NCBI RefSeq assembly: GCF_029309905.1
Contig: NZ_JARBJP010000001.1
Coordinates: 62,001-126,000, forward strand
DNA length: 64,000 bases
DNA from: Brytella acorum
GTDB lineage: Bacteria > Pseudomonadota > Alphaproteobacteria > Acetobacterales > Acetobacteraceae
Direction of reading: 5' to 3'
The notes under the pieces were generated by a model. The model worked only from the letters and a program-made list of their open reading frames with translations, searched no databases and was not told the DNA's origin. Made by a program: the position numbers and the translations under genes. The number at the start of each line of letters is the position of its first letter. The first letter of the stretch is position 1. Below are positions 7,048-16,926 of the stretch, one piece after another.

Positions 7048-9474
7048 ATGCCCTCGCTTTTCTCGGATTTCTGGCGTCTCGTGACCCGTTACCGCCTTTA
7101 CACGGCGCTGAACGTGATCGGACTGGCGCTCGGTATCGCGACGTTCCTGACACTCGCTCTGGTCGCGCGTTACGAACTGGGGTGGGAACGATGGTACCCG
7201 GGGGCCTCGTCAATCTACCAGCTTCAGGCGGATATCCGCCTCAACGGAAGCACCATGCACGCGGAGTCCCTGACGCCCCTGCTCTTGCCGGGTGTGAAGG
7301 CGCGGATCCCCGGCCTTGTCGCCGCGCGGCTGGAAGCCGCGAAGGCCAATGTGGCCATCGACGGGTCGCACACGGGTCAGGAAGAGGTCGTCACTTTCGC
7401 CGATCCGTCCTTTTTCGATGTTTTCCGCCTCGGATTTCAGAACGGGGACGGAGACACCGCTTTGCGGGGAACGTCGAACATCGTCCTGTCGGACAGCATG
7501 GCGCGAAAATATTTCGGTGGCACGTCGGCGATGGGAAAAATACTTACCGTCAGGCGTGAAGGCCATACGCGCAATTACGTTGTCACCGGTGTCCTCGCCC
7601 CGCATCCCTCCAACACGAAAATTCAGTCGGAGTTTGTCCTTCCCCTGCCGGAAGTGGCCGCCGAGCGGCCCTGCGCCGAACAATGGGGCTATTTCTGCGC
7701 CGAAACCTATGTCGTTCTGCCGCATCCTGGGGACGTCTCCTCCTTTTCTTCCACGGCGCATGATGTTTTCACAACCTCGCTCTCTGGTCAGAAAGGGACG
7801 GGTAATTTTGCCAGCGGGACGAAACTCATTCTCGACCCGCTGCAAGCCACCCGTTTCGACAGGGAAGGTCGTGCCGCCGACGGATCGAGCCGGGGGGCGA
7901 TCGTCGCTCTGGCCATCATCGGCGGCCTGGCGGTACTCGCGGCCGCTCTGAATTACGTCAATCTGGCCACGGCGCAGGCACTCGGCCGCGCGCGGGAGAT
8001 CGCCGTTCGCAAGGTTCTGGGAGCTTCAAGGGGACGGCTGATCATGCGTTTTCTCGGCGAAGCGCAGGTTCTTGCGTTTTTCGCGGGGCTACTCGGACTG
8101 GCTCTGACCGAACTTGCCGTGCCGTTCATGGCGTCCCTCTCCGGCTGGCCGGTCGAAATCGATTATCGATGGAGTCTGCCGGTCCTGTTTGGGGTCGTCC
8201 TGTTTCTCGGCGGCGCGGCAGGGGCCTATCCGGCGTTTCTCCTGTCGTCATTTGCACCGGCTCCCGTTCTGGCGGCGTCCCGGATGCCCGCGCAGGGACG
8301 CTTCGGTTCGCGCCTGCGCATGGTTCTCGTAGGCAGCCAGTTCGTCTTTGCAACGACGGTCGGCATCTGCACGCTCGTCGTGAATGCCCAGGCTCTGCAT
8401 CTGCGCGATATTTCGCGTGGCATGAATGTGCGCGACCTGCTCCTGCTTTCGACGGATCGGCATGATGAGACAGACAATCGCGCGCCGGAGATTCTGGATC
8501 GCCTGCGCGCGATGCCGGGCGTGGAGGCGGCCAGCGCTTCGGCCGGCTGGCTGGATGGCGCGCATGAGGTGCGGACCATCGCGCCCGTCGGGAAGTCCGA
8601 TGCTTCGTTCATTGTGACGGCCTCATCGGTCGACGGCGGATTTTTTCAGACCTATGGCATCCCCCTTCTGGCCGGGCGCCTACCGGATTTCAGACGGGGA
8701 GAGGACGTGGAGCGCTCGGAGCGTCACCAGATCGCCCGTAATATCGTGATCAATCTGACGGCGGCTCACAGGCTGGGCTTCCGGGATGCTCGATCGGCGG
8801 TCGGGCAGACCTTCAGTTCCGGAAATCAGCCCGAGGACCTGAAAACCATTATCGGCGTCGTGGCTGACGTCACTGATATCAATGGGCATTTCGCACCCTC
8901 GCCAACCGTCTATATTCTTCACGATAGCCGTTTTGGCGGCGTCGTGATTGCCATGCGGACCGCTCATGGTGCGCTGCCTGGGGTGCTGTCTCAGCTTCGC
9001 ACCGAATGGCCGACCCTCATGCAGGGCTTTCCTTTCGCACCGATCGCCATGACGTCCATGATCGACGAGGCGACCCGCGAGGATGTCGCGCGCGGGAAGC
9101 TGTTCGCCATCGGCGCGGGCGTCGCCATCGCCATCGCCTGTCTCGGCCTTTACGGGCTCGCGGCCTTCAACGCCGAGCGCCGGATGCATGAGGTTGGCAT
9201 TCGCAAGACACTGGGCGCCACGACAGGGCAGATCATGCGCCTTATGCTGGCCCAGTTTTTGCGCCCCGTCCTCTACGCAAGCCTCATAGCCTGGCCGCTG
9301 GCATGGGTGTTTGCGCGCACCTGGCTCGCGGGTTTTGAAAACCGGATCGCACTGACACCCCTGTATTTCGTCCTCACCACGCTACTGGCTGCGGCTCTCT
9401 GCGCGCTGACGGTTTTCGGCCGCACGATCGGCCTGGCGCGCGCCGAGCCGTCCCGCGCTCTGAGAGCGGAGTGA
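7048..9474 (+). CDS. FtsX/MacB-type ABC permease, paralogue 1 of 4
   Basis: 808 residues. Architecture: first membrane segment (about 17-42, beginning RLYTALNVIGLALGI), a periplasmic MacB_PCD-like domain (~50-280), an FtsX block of three membrane segments (~285-415) containing AVRKVLGASRGRL, then a second periplasmic domain and a second FtsX block (~685-800) with GIRKTLGATTGQI. This is the duplicated eight-segment form of the family, about twice the size of MacB's own permease part. It ends in the operon-typical tail EPSRALRAE. The next gene starts at once: its GTG option overlaps this stop and its ATG lies 6 bp on. Confidence 0.9.
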   Translation: MPSLFSDFWRLVTRYRLYTALNVIGLALGIATFLTLALVARYELGWERWYPGASSIYQLQADIRLNGSTMHAESLTPLLLPGVKARIPGLVAARLEAAKANVAIDGSHTGQEEVVTFADPSFFDVFRLGFQNGDGDTALRGTSNIVLSDSMARKYFGGTSAMGKILTVRREGHTRNYVVTGVLAPHPSNTKIQSEFVLPLPEVAAERPCAEQWGYFCAETYVVLPHPGDVSSFSSTAHDVFTTSLSGQKGTGNFASGTKLILDPLQATRFDREGRAADGSSRGAIVALAIIGGLAVLAAALNYVNLATAQALGRAREIAVRKVLGASRGRLIMRFLGEAQVLAFFAGLLGLALTELAVPFMASLSGWPVEIDYRWSLPVLFGVVLFLGGAAGAYPAFLLSSFAPAPVLAASRMPAQGRFGSRLRMVLVGSQFVFATTVGICTLVVNAQALHLRDISRGMNVRDLLLLSTDRHDETDNRAPEILDRLRAMPGVEAASASAGWLDGAHEVRTIAPVGKSDASFIVTASSVDGGFFQTYGIPLLAGRLPDFRRGEDVERSERHQIARNIVINLTAAHRLGFRDARSAVGQTFSSGNQPEDLKTIIGVVADVTDINGHFAPSPTVYILHDSRFGGVVIAMRTAHGALPGVLSQLRTEWPTLMQGFPFAPIAMTSMIDEATREDVARGKLFAIGAGVAIAIACLGLYGLAAFNAERRMHEVGIRKTLGATTGQIMRLMLAQFLRPVLYASLIAWPLAWVFARTWLAGFENRIALTPLYFVLTTLLAAALCALTVFGRTIGLARAEPSRALRAE

Positions 9475-9479
9475 ACGCC

Positions 9480-11903
9480 ATGAATGTTTCCATGATCGTC
9501 GCGGCTTTCCTGCGCCAGATGCGCAGGCACCGGCTCTATACCGTGATCAACGTCATCGGCCTGGCGCTCGGCCTCGCGACCTGTGTGACGCTCGGGCTGA
9601 TCGTGCGCTACGAGTTCAGTTACGACCAGTGGATACCGGACGCGGACAACATCTATCGTCTGGGCGAAGTGGAAATGATCGGCGGCAGGCCCAGCGAACG
9701 CTCGCAGGCGCCCTTCGCCCTTTTCGACCCTCTGAAGGCGGCTTTTCCCGGCATTTCGCACATGACGCGAGCGCGGCCTGCCGCCGTGACCGTCATCACG
9801 GCGTCGGACGTACTCTCCGTGGATGCGACCTTTGTCGATCCAGACTTTCTCCAGACCCTTCCTTATCCGCTCCTGTATGGCGATGCGCGCACGGCCCTGT
9901 CCCGACCGGGCCAGATCATTCTCTCCGAGGAGAAAGCGCGCGCCTATTTCCATACCACGGATGCCGTCGGCCAGAAGCTGACGGTCGATCACGACGGACA
10001 TAAGACCGACCTGCTCGTCACAGGTGTCCTGCGCGCACTTCCCGCCAATACGACCCTCCAGCCCGAGATGCTGATTCCTCTGGATTCCCCCATGCTCGGC
10101 TCGGAGGTGTTCACCCAGTGGGGGATGGTGGGGGGCTATCTCTTCCTGCATGTCGATAATCCGTCCGAGGCGCGAGGCATCCAGGCTGGAATGGCCGGGT
10201 TTATCGCGGCCCACACGCCCGAGGAGGTCAGGAAAGCCGGTGCGCTGCGGGATCTGCGCCTGCGCGCGCTGCCGTCCCTGCATTTCCTCGATGGCGAAAT
10301 CGGCGATAGCACCGCAAGCCGCAACGCGGTCCTCGCGCTCGGGTTGATCGGCCTGCTGGCGCTGCTTTCCGCCGTCATCAACACGGTCAACCTCTCGACG
10401 GCGCGCGGCCTGTTGAGGGCGCGTGAAGTCGCGATGCGCAAGACGCTCGGCGCGTCGCGTCGCGATCTCGTCGTGCAATTTCTCGGCGAGGCCATACTCC
10501 TGGCAGGGTGTGCTGCCGTCCCGGCGCTGGCGCTCGTCGAAGTGGCTCTTCCGGCGATCAACGCGCTTGGAGGCTGGGGGGCCACGGTGTCCTATCCGCT
10601 GGTGCTATCGGGCATGCTGACGCTTATCGTGCTCGTGGGTGTGCTGGCGGGCGCGTATCCTGCTGTGTGGCTCTCGGCTTATGATCCCGCCAGAGTGCTC
10701 GCGGGATCGCGCATGCCGAATATGGGGCGCATGGGGAGCCGCCTCCGTCTCATGCTCGTCATCGTGCAGTTCAGTTTCGCGATCGGACTCAGTGTCTCGG
10801 CCCTGGTGGTTTTGCGCCAGTCCGCTTTCGTGCGCGATCTCGACCGGGGATTTCAGCGGAATGGCCTGCTCTTCACGCCTGTCATCGACGACGTGGGAAC
10901 GCCCTCGGCGCGCGTGGCCCTGATGGATGAGTTCCGGCGTGTGCGAGGTGTGACAGCCGTATCCGATTTCTATTCCATGCCCGGTGGTAATGGTTTCTCT
11001 ACCACCGATTATTTCGCGCCGGTCGGAGCGCCGGAACAGCATGCTTACATGCAGTGGCAGGACACCGGGCGTGATTATTTCGCCCTGTTCGGCCTTCGCC
11101 TCCTCGCCGGGCGCATGTTCGACGACGTGCATGGCGAGGACGACCGGCTCCACGAAAGCGCCGAGCATTCCGTAGTGATCGACGAAAGCGGTGCCCGGGC
11201 CTTGGGGTTTGTGACGCCGCAGGCCGCGCTCGGGCAGGTTTTCCGTAAGGAGCATGGACGTTCGACGATCTTTCGGGTGGTCGGCGTCGTCAACGACGTG
11301 CGACTCGGATCGGCGCGCGACGCTGTGCGGCCTTCGGTTTATTTCCATACCGGCCAGCCTGTTCGTTTCATGAGTGCGGGTGTTCGTTTCGAAGGGCGCT
11401 CGGAACGCGAGGTGGAAGGCGACTTGCGTACGATCTGGCACCGCATGGCGCCCGATGTCGCGTTCAGGCCGCTGCGGGCGACGGACCTTCTGTCGGAGGA
11501 TTATCGCGACGACGAGAAACATGGCCAGCTTCTCGCGATGGGGGCGGGCGTTGCGATCTTCATAGCCCTTATGGGAATGTATGCGCTGTCGTCGTTCACG
11601 GTGGCGCGCCGCATGTTCGAGGTTGGCATCCGCAAGACGCTGGGGGCCACGACGGGACGCGTTCTGGGCCTGTTGATGGGACAGTTCCTGCGGCCCGTGC
11701 TGGGTGCGGGCGTCATCGGCTGCGTGCTCGCCTGGATGGCGATGAGAAGCTGGCTTTCGGGCTTCGATGCGCGGATCGCGCTTTCCCCCGCTTATTTCGT
11801 CGGTGTTGTGGTCACGGCCGCGCTCGTTGCGGCGCTCACCGTCCTTTTCCAGACCCTGCGCGTCGCGCGGGCCGAACCGGCCCGCGCCCTGAGAGCGGAG
11901 TGA
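9480..11903 (+). CDS. FtsX/MacB-type ABC permease, paralogue 2 of 4
   Basis: 807 residues from the ATG at 9480. A GTG at 9471 overlaps the previous stop and is also possible, but the ATG matches the position used by the neighbouring paralogues. Same layout as paralogue 1: N-terminal segment RLYTVINVIGLALGL, two periplasmic domains, and two FtsX blocks marked by AMRKTLGASRRDL and GIRKTLGATTGRV. Tail EPARALRAE. The shared N-terminus, IR/VRKTLGA motifs and tail show that the four permeases arose by tandem duplication. The periplasmic domains are clearly more divergent than the membrane blocks, as expected if each copy contacts a different partner or substrate (inference). Confidence 0.9.
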   Translation: MNVSMIVAAFLRQMRRHRLYTVINVIGLALGLATCVTLGLIVRYEFSYDQWIPDADNIYRLGEVEMIGGRPSERSQAPFALFDPLKAAFPGISHMTRARPAAVTVITASDVLSVDATFVDPDFLQTLPYPLLYGDARTALSRPGQIILSEEKARAYFHTTDAVGQKLTVDHDGHKTDLLVTGVLRALPANTTLQPEMLIPLDSPMLGSEVFTQWGMVGGYLFLHVDNPSEARGIQAGMAGFIAAHTPEEVRKAGALRDLRLRALPSLHFLDGEIGDSTASRNAVLALGLIGLLALLSAVINTVNLSTARGLLRAREVAMRKTLGASRRDLVVQFLGEAILLAGCAAVPALALVEVALPAINALGGWGATVSYPLVLSGMLTLIVLVGVLAGAYPAVWLSAYDPARVLAGSRMPNMGRMGSRLRLMLVIVQFSFAIGLSVSALVVLRQSAFVRDLDRGFQRNGLLFTPVIDDVGTPSARVALMDEFRRVRGVTAVSDFYSMPGGNGFSTTDYFAPVGAPEQHAYMQWQDTGRDYFALFGLRLLAGRMFDDVHGEDDRLHESAEHSVVIDESGARALGFVTPQAALGQVFRKEHGRSTIFRVVGVVNDVRLGSARDAVRPSVYFHTGQPVRFMSAGVRFEGRSEREVEGDLRTIWHRMAPDVAFRPLRATDLLSEDYRDDEKHGQLLAMGAGVAIFIALMGMYALSSFTVARRMFEVGIRKTLGATTGRVLGLLMGQFLRPVLGAGVIGCVLAWMAMRSWLSGFDARIALSPAYFVGVVVTAALVAALTVLFQTLRVARAEPARALRAE

Positions 11904-11908
11904 ACGTC

Positions 11909-14383
11909 ATGCTTCCAACGATCCTTCGCAGCGTGGTGCGTCAGGCGCGTCGGCATCCGCTTTATGTCGCGCTGAACGTGCTCGGTCTGGGTCTCGGCAT
12001 TGGCGTGTTCCTGATCCTCGCCCTGCTGGTTCGCTATGAATACAGCTATAACGCGACGATCCCGGATGTCGCCCATATCGTGCGGATCGACGAACATGTC
12101 ACCGAGCCTGGAACCGCGCCGAGCGAAAGCGCGGATACGACGTTCCATGCCCTGCCGTTCCTGCGACAGGATTTCCCGCAGATCCATGACGCTGTGCGGC
12201 TCGTCGGGACGACGCTCCGCGTCACGCGCGACGGCCATGATACGGCTTTTGACGGTTATGCGACCGATCCTTCTTTTTTCAACGTGTTCGCCTTGCCGCT
12301 TCTGAACGGCAATAGCGCGGATGCCCTGGCGCGGCCCGATGCCGCCATCCTTTCCCAGCGCACGGCGATGACGCTGTTCGGCTCGGTTGACGTGGTGGGA
12401 CGCACGATCGAGATGAACCGGGCCGGAACGAAATCCCTCTACACCATCACGGGTGTCCTGAAGTTGCCTGACGGGCCGAGTTTCCTCCGCGACGACGCCG
12501 AAATCCTCATTCGCATTTCACCGCAGGAGGAAAAAAACCGCTCGTGTTTCCTTCGCTGGGGCAGCAGTTGCGGCGAGACCTATCTGCGCGTGAACCAGCA
12601 GGCGGACATTGCTGACATCAATGGGCGGCTGCGCGATTTCGTGGCGCGCCGGGCGGCTGGCCCGGATAACGACCCGATCGCATGGGGTGCGAACCCGGAA
12701 AAGACGCTGGGCTTTTCCCTCCACCCGCTCACCACGACCCGGTTTCACGATATGGGCGTGCAGGATATCGAGGATGGCGCGGACCGTAACGTGGTCAACA
12801 GCATCGGCCTGATCGGTCTTCTGGCGCTGGGGCTCGCCTGTGCGAACGCCATCAATCTCGCCTCGGCGCGTGCGGTGCTGCGGGCGCGGGAAGTGGCCGT
12901 GCGCAAGACGCTTGGAGCGTCCCGCCAGCAGCTTTTCGTTCAGTTCATGGGCGAGGCGTGTGTCCTGATCGTCGTCTCCGCGATCCTCGGTCTCGCCCTG
13001 TGCGAACTGCTCATGCCTGAAGTCGCGAGCCTGATGGGCGAGGCGGTCCGGGTCGATTATCGCTTCGTTCTGCCTGTTCTCGGGGGTCTCGTGCCGGTCT
13101 GCACGTTCGCGGCCGGTTTCTATCCCGCCACCGTCCTGTCGGGTTACCGGCCCGCCGCCGTTCTCGCGGCGACGCGGATGCCGTCTGGCGGGCGGAATGC
13201 GGCCCGGCTCCGGAACGTTCTCGTCGCCGCGCAATTCGCGATTGCGATCTGCATCGTCATCTGCACGCTCGTCATTTCTCGGCAGACCGCTTTTTTGCGC
13301 AACGCCGATCAGGGTTACGCGAAATCGGGACTGCTGATCGGCAATCAGCTCCGGACTGAAGATATCGCGAGGCAGCGGCGCATGCTCGATGCCCTGCGCG
13401 CCGTGCCCGGCGTGACGGCCGCGGGGTTTGGCGAACTCGAACCCCACGCGCCCAGCCTCCACAACAGCACCTATAGCTGGGCCAGCCCGCACGGCATGCT
13501 CGAGGTTCAACTGCTTGGCGACCGTGTGGGCGCGGGTTATTTCGAAGCCTATCGACCGCGTCTGCTGGCCGGGCGGTGGTTCGATCCGGCGCGCGGGCAG
13601 GACGAAGGCGTGTCCAAAGCGAGCATCAAGGCCGGGGTGACGACCTATAATGTCGTCATCAATGCGAAGGCTGTGGCGGCGTTCGGGTTTGCCTCGCCGG
13701 CAGACGCCCTGGACAAGATCGTCAGCACGGAGGAGGTCAAAGCGCGCATCGTCGGCGTGACGGATGACATCCGTTTTCTGTCGCCGCGCGACCCGGTCAA
13801 GCCGCAGATCACCTATTTCAATGCCCTGACGGCGGCGCCTTTCGACGATCCCATTCCGGCCGTGCGCTATGCGGGCGTGACCCGGGCTGTCATGGCCGAA
13901 CGTCTCAACCGTGCATGGCGGGCGCTGGAACCCGATCAGCCGGGAGATTTCGTGGCCGCCGACGACCGCATGGCGACCTATTACAGCGGCGACGAAAAAC
14001 GCGGCCGCCTGTTTTCGTTCGGCGCGGCGGCGGCTCTGGTCATCGCCTGCCTCGGCCTCTACGGCCTCGCTTCGTTTTCGGCGGCGCGGCGCGTGCATGA
14101 AATCGGTATTCGCAAGACGCTTGGCGCGACGGGGCGGCAGATCATCGTCCTGCTGCTCGGAGATTTCCTGCGGCCTGTCGTGATCGCCTGCCTGCTGGCC
14201 TGTCCGGTCGCGTGGATGGCGATGCGCGCGTGGCTGTCGGCCTTTGACGAACGCATTCCCCTGACGTCCTCGCTGTTTCTCATGGCCTGCGCGAGCGCCC
14301 TGCTGATTGCGGCATGCACGGTCATCGGTCAGACGCTTTCCCTCGCACGCGCCGAACCCGCGCGTGCCCTGCGCGCGGAGTAA
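11909..14383 (+). CDS. FtsX/MacB-type ABC permease, paralogue 3 of 4
   Basis: 824 residues from the ATG at 11909; a GTG at 11900 that overlaps the previous stop is the alternative. N-terminal segment PLYVALNVLGLGLGI. First FtsX block with AVRKTLGASRQQL, second with GIRKTLGATGRQI. Tail EPARALRAE. It is the longest of the four, the extra residues being in the periplasmic domains. It follows paralogue 2 with the same tight junction (gagcggagtgaacg), evidence that the gene boundary itself was copied during tandem duplication. Function as for the family: a membrane subunit of a tripartite exporter or an envelope-remodelling ABC system. Confidence 0.9.
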   Translation: MLPTILRSVVRQARRHPLYVALNVLGLGLGIGVFLILALLVRYEYSYNATIPDVAHIVRIDEHVTEPGTAPSESADTTFHALPFLRQDFPQIHDAVRLVGTTLRVTRDGHDTAFDGYATDPSFFNVFALPLLNGNSADALARPDAAILSQRTAMTLFGSVDVVGRTIEMNRAGTKSLYTITGVLKLPDGPSFLRDDAEILIRISPQEEKNRSCFLRWGSSCGETYLRVNQQADIADINGRLRDFVARRAAGPDNDPIAWGANPEKTLGFSLHPLTTTRFHDMGVQDIEDGADRNVVNSIGLIGLLALGLACANAINLASARAVLRAREVAVRKTLGASRQQLFVQFMGEACVLIVVSAILGLALCELLMPEVASLMGEAVRVDYRFVLPVLGGLVPVCTFAAGFYPATVLSGYRPAAVLAATRMPSGGRNAARLRNVLVAAQFAIAICIVICTLVISRQTAFLRNADQGYAKSGLLIGNQLRTEDIARQRRMLDALRAVPGVTAAGFGELEPHAPSLHNSTYSWASPHGMLEVQLLGDRVGAGYFEAYRPRLLAGRWFDPARGQDEGVSKASIKAGVTTYNVVINAKAVAAFGFASPADALDKIVSTEEVKARIVGVTDDIRFLSPRDPVKPQITYFNALTAAPFDDPIPAVRYAGVTRAVMAERLNRAWRALEPDQPGDFVAADDRMATYYSGDEKRGRLFSFGAAAALVIACLGLYGLASFSAARRVHEIGIRKTLGATGRQIIVLLLGDFLRPVVIACLLACPVAWMAMRAWLSAFDERIPLTSSLFLMACASALLIAACTVIGQTLSLARAEPARALRAE

Positions 14384-14388
14384 CGCCC

Positions 14389-16821
14389 ATGCTTGGTCAT
14401 ATTGCTCTCGCCTTCTGGCGCGGCATCATGCGACGTCGCCTTTTCACGGCGCTGAACGTTCTTGGCATGGCGCTTGGCATGGCCACGTTCCTCACGCTCG
14501 CTTTGATCGTGCGCTACGAGTTCAGTTTCAATCGCTGGATTCCGGATGCCGGGAACATCTATCGCCTCGACGCCTACCGCGATCATGAAGCCTCCGTCTC
14601 CAGCATCCGTCTGCTGGACGCGGTGCGGGCTGAACATCCGGACTGGCGCGCCACGGCCATTCCGCGCGGTTTTTCCAACGCCACGGTGCTCGTTCACGGC
14701 GTCGCGACGGATCTGACCATCGCGCGCACGGATGCGCATTTCTTTGACGTTTTCGAACTGCCCCTGATCGAAGGTGAACGCGCGCGGGCGCTGGTTCCAG
14801 ATGGCGTCGTCCTGACGCAGAGTTTGGCGCGTCGATTTTTTGGCACCGACCACGGCATTCTCGGCCGGACGTTCGAAATCAGTCAGAAAGGGCAGCGTCG
14901 GCAGGTGCATGTCACCGCCGTTCTGAAAGATATGCCGTCGAACACGACGCCGTATTTCGATGTGATCGTGCCGTCCTCGTCCGAGGCGCTTCACGGCTAC
15001 AATCTCTGGCAGATGAACGACACCGAAGTCTGGGTCCGTCTTTCGCCGTCCGTCGCGGCGCAGTTGCCCACACTTCTCAAGGGGCTGGTCCAGCGCCACG
15101 CGGCGGGGCTGTCGGCTGACGAGGCGCGGCCCTATGTCGTCCAGGCGCGGCCGCTTGATGACGTACATTTCTTCGATGCGACGATCGGCTGGGGCGGCAC
15201 GGACGAACGCCTGCCGATCATCGTTGGCGTCATCGGCGTTCTGGCGCTTCTCGCGGGGCTGATCAATTTCGTCAATCTCTCCACGGCGCTCGCGGCGACG
15301 CGGGCGCGGGACGTGGCCATGCGCAAGGTGCTTGGCGCCACGCCGCGCATGCTTGCCCTGTCGTTTACGGGAGAGGCGATCGGGCTGGCGTTGCTGGCGG
15401 CCTGCCTGGCGCTCGTACCGACGGAGCTCGCCCTGCCGTGGATCGCGACCTTGAGCGGCTGGCCCGTCAGGCTTGATTTCTCATTCGCGCTGCCGCTTCT
15501 CCTGCTGGCGGCGATCATCGGCGGGGCCTGCGCGGGCGCGTATCCCTCCTGGCTTCTGTCGCGGTTCCGGCCAGCGGCTGTGCTGGCTTCCGCGCGCCTG
15601 CCGGGGAGCAGCCGTCTCGGGAGCCGCCTGCGGGAAGGGCTGGTCGTCATCCAGTTCGCCTTCGCCATCGCGTTGACGATCTGCACGGTGGTGATCTGGC
15701 GTCAGACGCATCTGCTTCAGACGATGGATCGCGGATTTCGCCAGTCCGGCCTTCTGGTCGACATCCTTCCGGACGATCCGTCCAGTCGGCAGCGTCAGCA
15801 GCGTCTCGTGGATGCCCTGCGTGGCGTGCCGGGCATCGCGGATGTCACGCTTTCCGATGACGCGCCCGGCGGTGGTTCCGCCGGTCTGTCCTATGATGCG
15901 AAACGCCCCGGACGCCAGACCTCCGTGTTTGTCGGTGTGATCGGAACCCGTCCGTCGGCGCTTCCGGTGTTCGGCGCGCATCTGGTGGCGGGACGTCTGT
16001 TCGATGCAGGGACCGATCACGACAGCCGTCCGATGCCGATCGCGCCGTTCGACGCGAATTTCGGGGCATCCGATTTCAGTTTCGGCGCGCATAACGTCGT
16101 TCTCAACGAAGCCGCCGTCCGCGCCCTGGGCTTTCCCGATGCGGCCAGCGCCCTGGGACAGCCGATCTTCCTTCAGGGAAAGACGGCGCAGACCGTGATC
16201 GGCGTGGTGGCGGACATGCGCCTCAGGGATAGCCGTTCGGTCGTGGCGCCTGCTCTCTATTATGCGGTTTCCGGACCCATCGGCCATGGCGTTCTGTCCA
16301 TACGTTTCGATCACGCGCCGGAAAATGCCGTGCGTGACGCCGTGGCGGTCGTGTGGAAACAGGTGTTCCCCGAGGCAACCCTGAATCTTCGGAGCGTCGA
16401 GGAGATCGTCGGCGACGATACCAGGCCGGAGCAGCAGCGCGGGACGCTGATGATCATCGCCTCTCTTCTGACGCTTTTCATTTCCTGCGTCGGTCTCTAC
16501 GGCATCGCCGCGTTCAACGTGCAGAGACGCCTGTTCGAGATCGGCGTGCGCAAGGTTCTCGGCGCGACGGCGGGGCAGGTGATGCGCCTTCTCGTGTTCC
16601 AGTTCCTGCGACCCGTGCTTCTGGCGAACTGCCTGGCGTGGCCGGTCGCGTGGTGGGCGATGCGTGTCTGGCTCGCCGGTTTTGACCAGCGGATCAGTCT
16701 ATCGCCCTTTTATTTCCTGGGGACGGCTCTGACGGTCGCGATGCTCGCGGTCGTAACGACGCTTCTTCAGGCTCGCAAAGGGGCATGGAGTGCACCTTCC
16801 GTCGCGCTCGGCTCTCCCTGA
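14389..16821 (+). CDS. FtsX/MacB-type ABC permease, paralogue 4 of 4, unusual C-terminus
   Basis: 810 residues from the ATG at 14389. The frame is open upstream, but that stretch overlaps paralogue 3, and the ATG aligns with the other copies. N-terminal segment RLFTALNVLGMALGM; FtsX blocks with AMRKVLGATPRML and GVRKVLGATAGQV. Unlike the other three it lacks the EPxRALRAE tail, ending ARKGAWSAPSVALGSP. The neighbouring frame there reads RLAK...PSRSALPEA, faintly like the lost tail, so a late frameshift is possible. The core is complete, so the protein is probably functional. It is the last permease before the TolC gene (about 105 bp). Confidence 0.88.
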   Translation: MLGHIALAFWRGIMRRRLFTALNVLGMALGMATFLTLALIVRYEFSFNRWIPDAGNIYRLDAYRDHEASVSSIRLLDAVRAEHPDWRATAIPRGFSNATVLVHGVATDLTIARTDAHFFDVFELPLIEGERARALVPDGVVLTQSLARRFFGTDHGILGRTFEISQKGQRRQVHVTAVLKDMPSNTTPYFDVIVPSSSEALHGYNLWQMNDTEVWVRLSPSVAAQLPTLLKGLVQRHAAGLSADEARPYVVQARPLDDVHFFDATIGWGGTDERLPIIVGVIGVLALLAGLINFVNLSTALAATRARDVAMRKVLGATPRMLALSFTGEAIGLALLAACLALVPTELALPWIATLSGWPVRLDFSFALPLLLLAAIIGGACAGAYPSWLLSRFRPAAVLASARLPGSSRLGSRLREGLVVIQFAFAIALTICTVVIWRQTHLLQTMDRGFRQSGLLVDILPDDPSSRQRQQRLVDALRGVPGIADVTLSDDAPGGGSAGLSYDAKRPGRQTSVFVGVIGTRPSALPVFGAHLVAGRLFDAGTDHDSRPMPIAPFDANFGASDFSFGAHNVVLNEAAVRALGFPDAASALGQPIFLQGKTAQTVIGVVADMRLRDSRSVVAPALYYAVSGPIGHGVLSIRFDHAPENAVRDAVAVVWKQVFPEATLNLRSVEEIVGDDTRPEQQRGTLMIIASLLTLFISCVGLYGIAAFNVQRRLFEIGVRKVLGATAGQVMRLLVFQFLRPVLLANCLAWPVAWWAMRVWLAGFDQRISLSPFYFLGTALTVAMLAVVTTLLQARKGAWSAPSVALGSP

Positions 16822-16926
16822 GGCGAAAGTTCCATGATGGCGCGCACGCCTTTTTTTGATTCTTTCGAGCAACGTTCCGCGTGGACTCTCATGCCGGACA
16901 TTCTCGCCACTGGAATGATTTCGACG

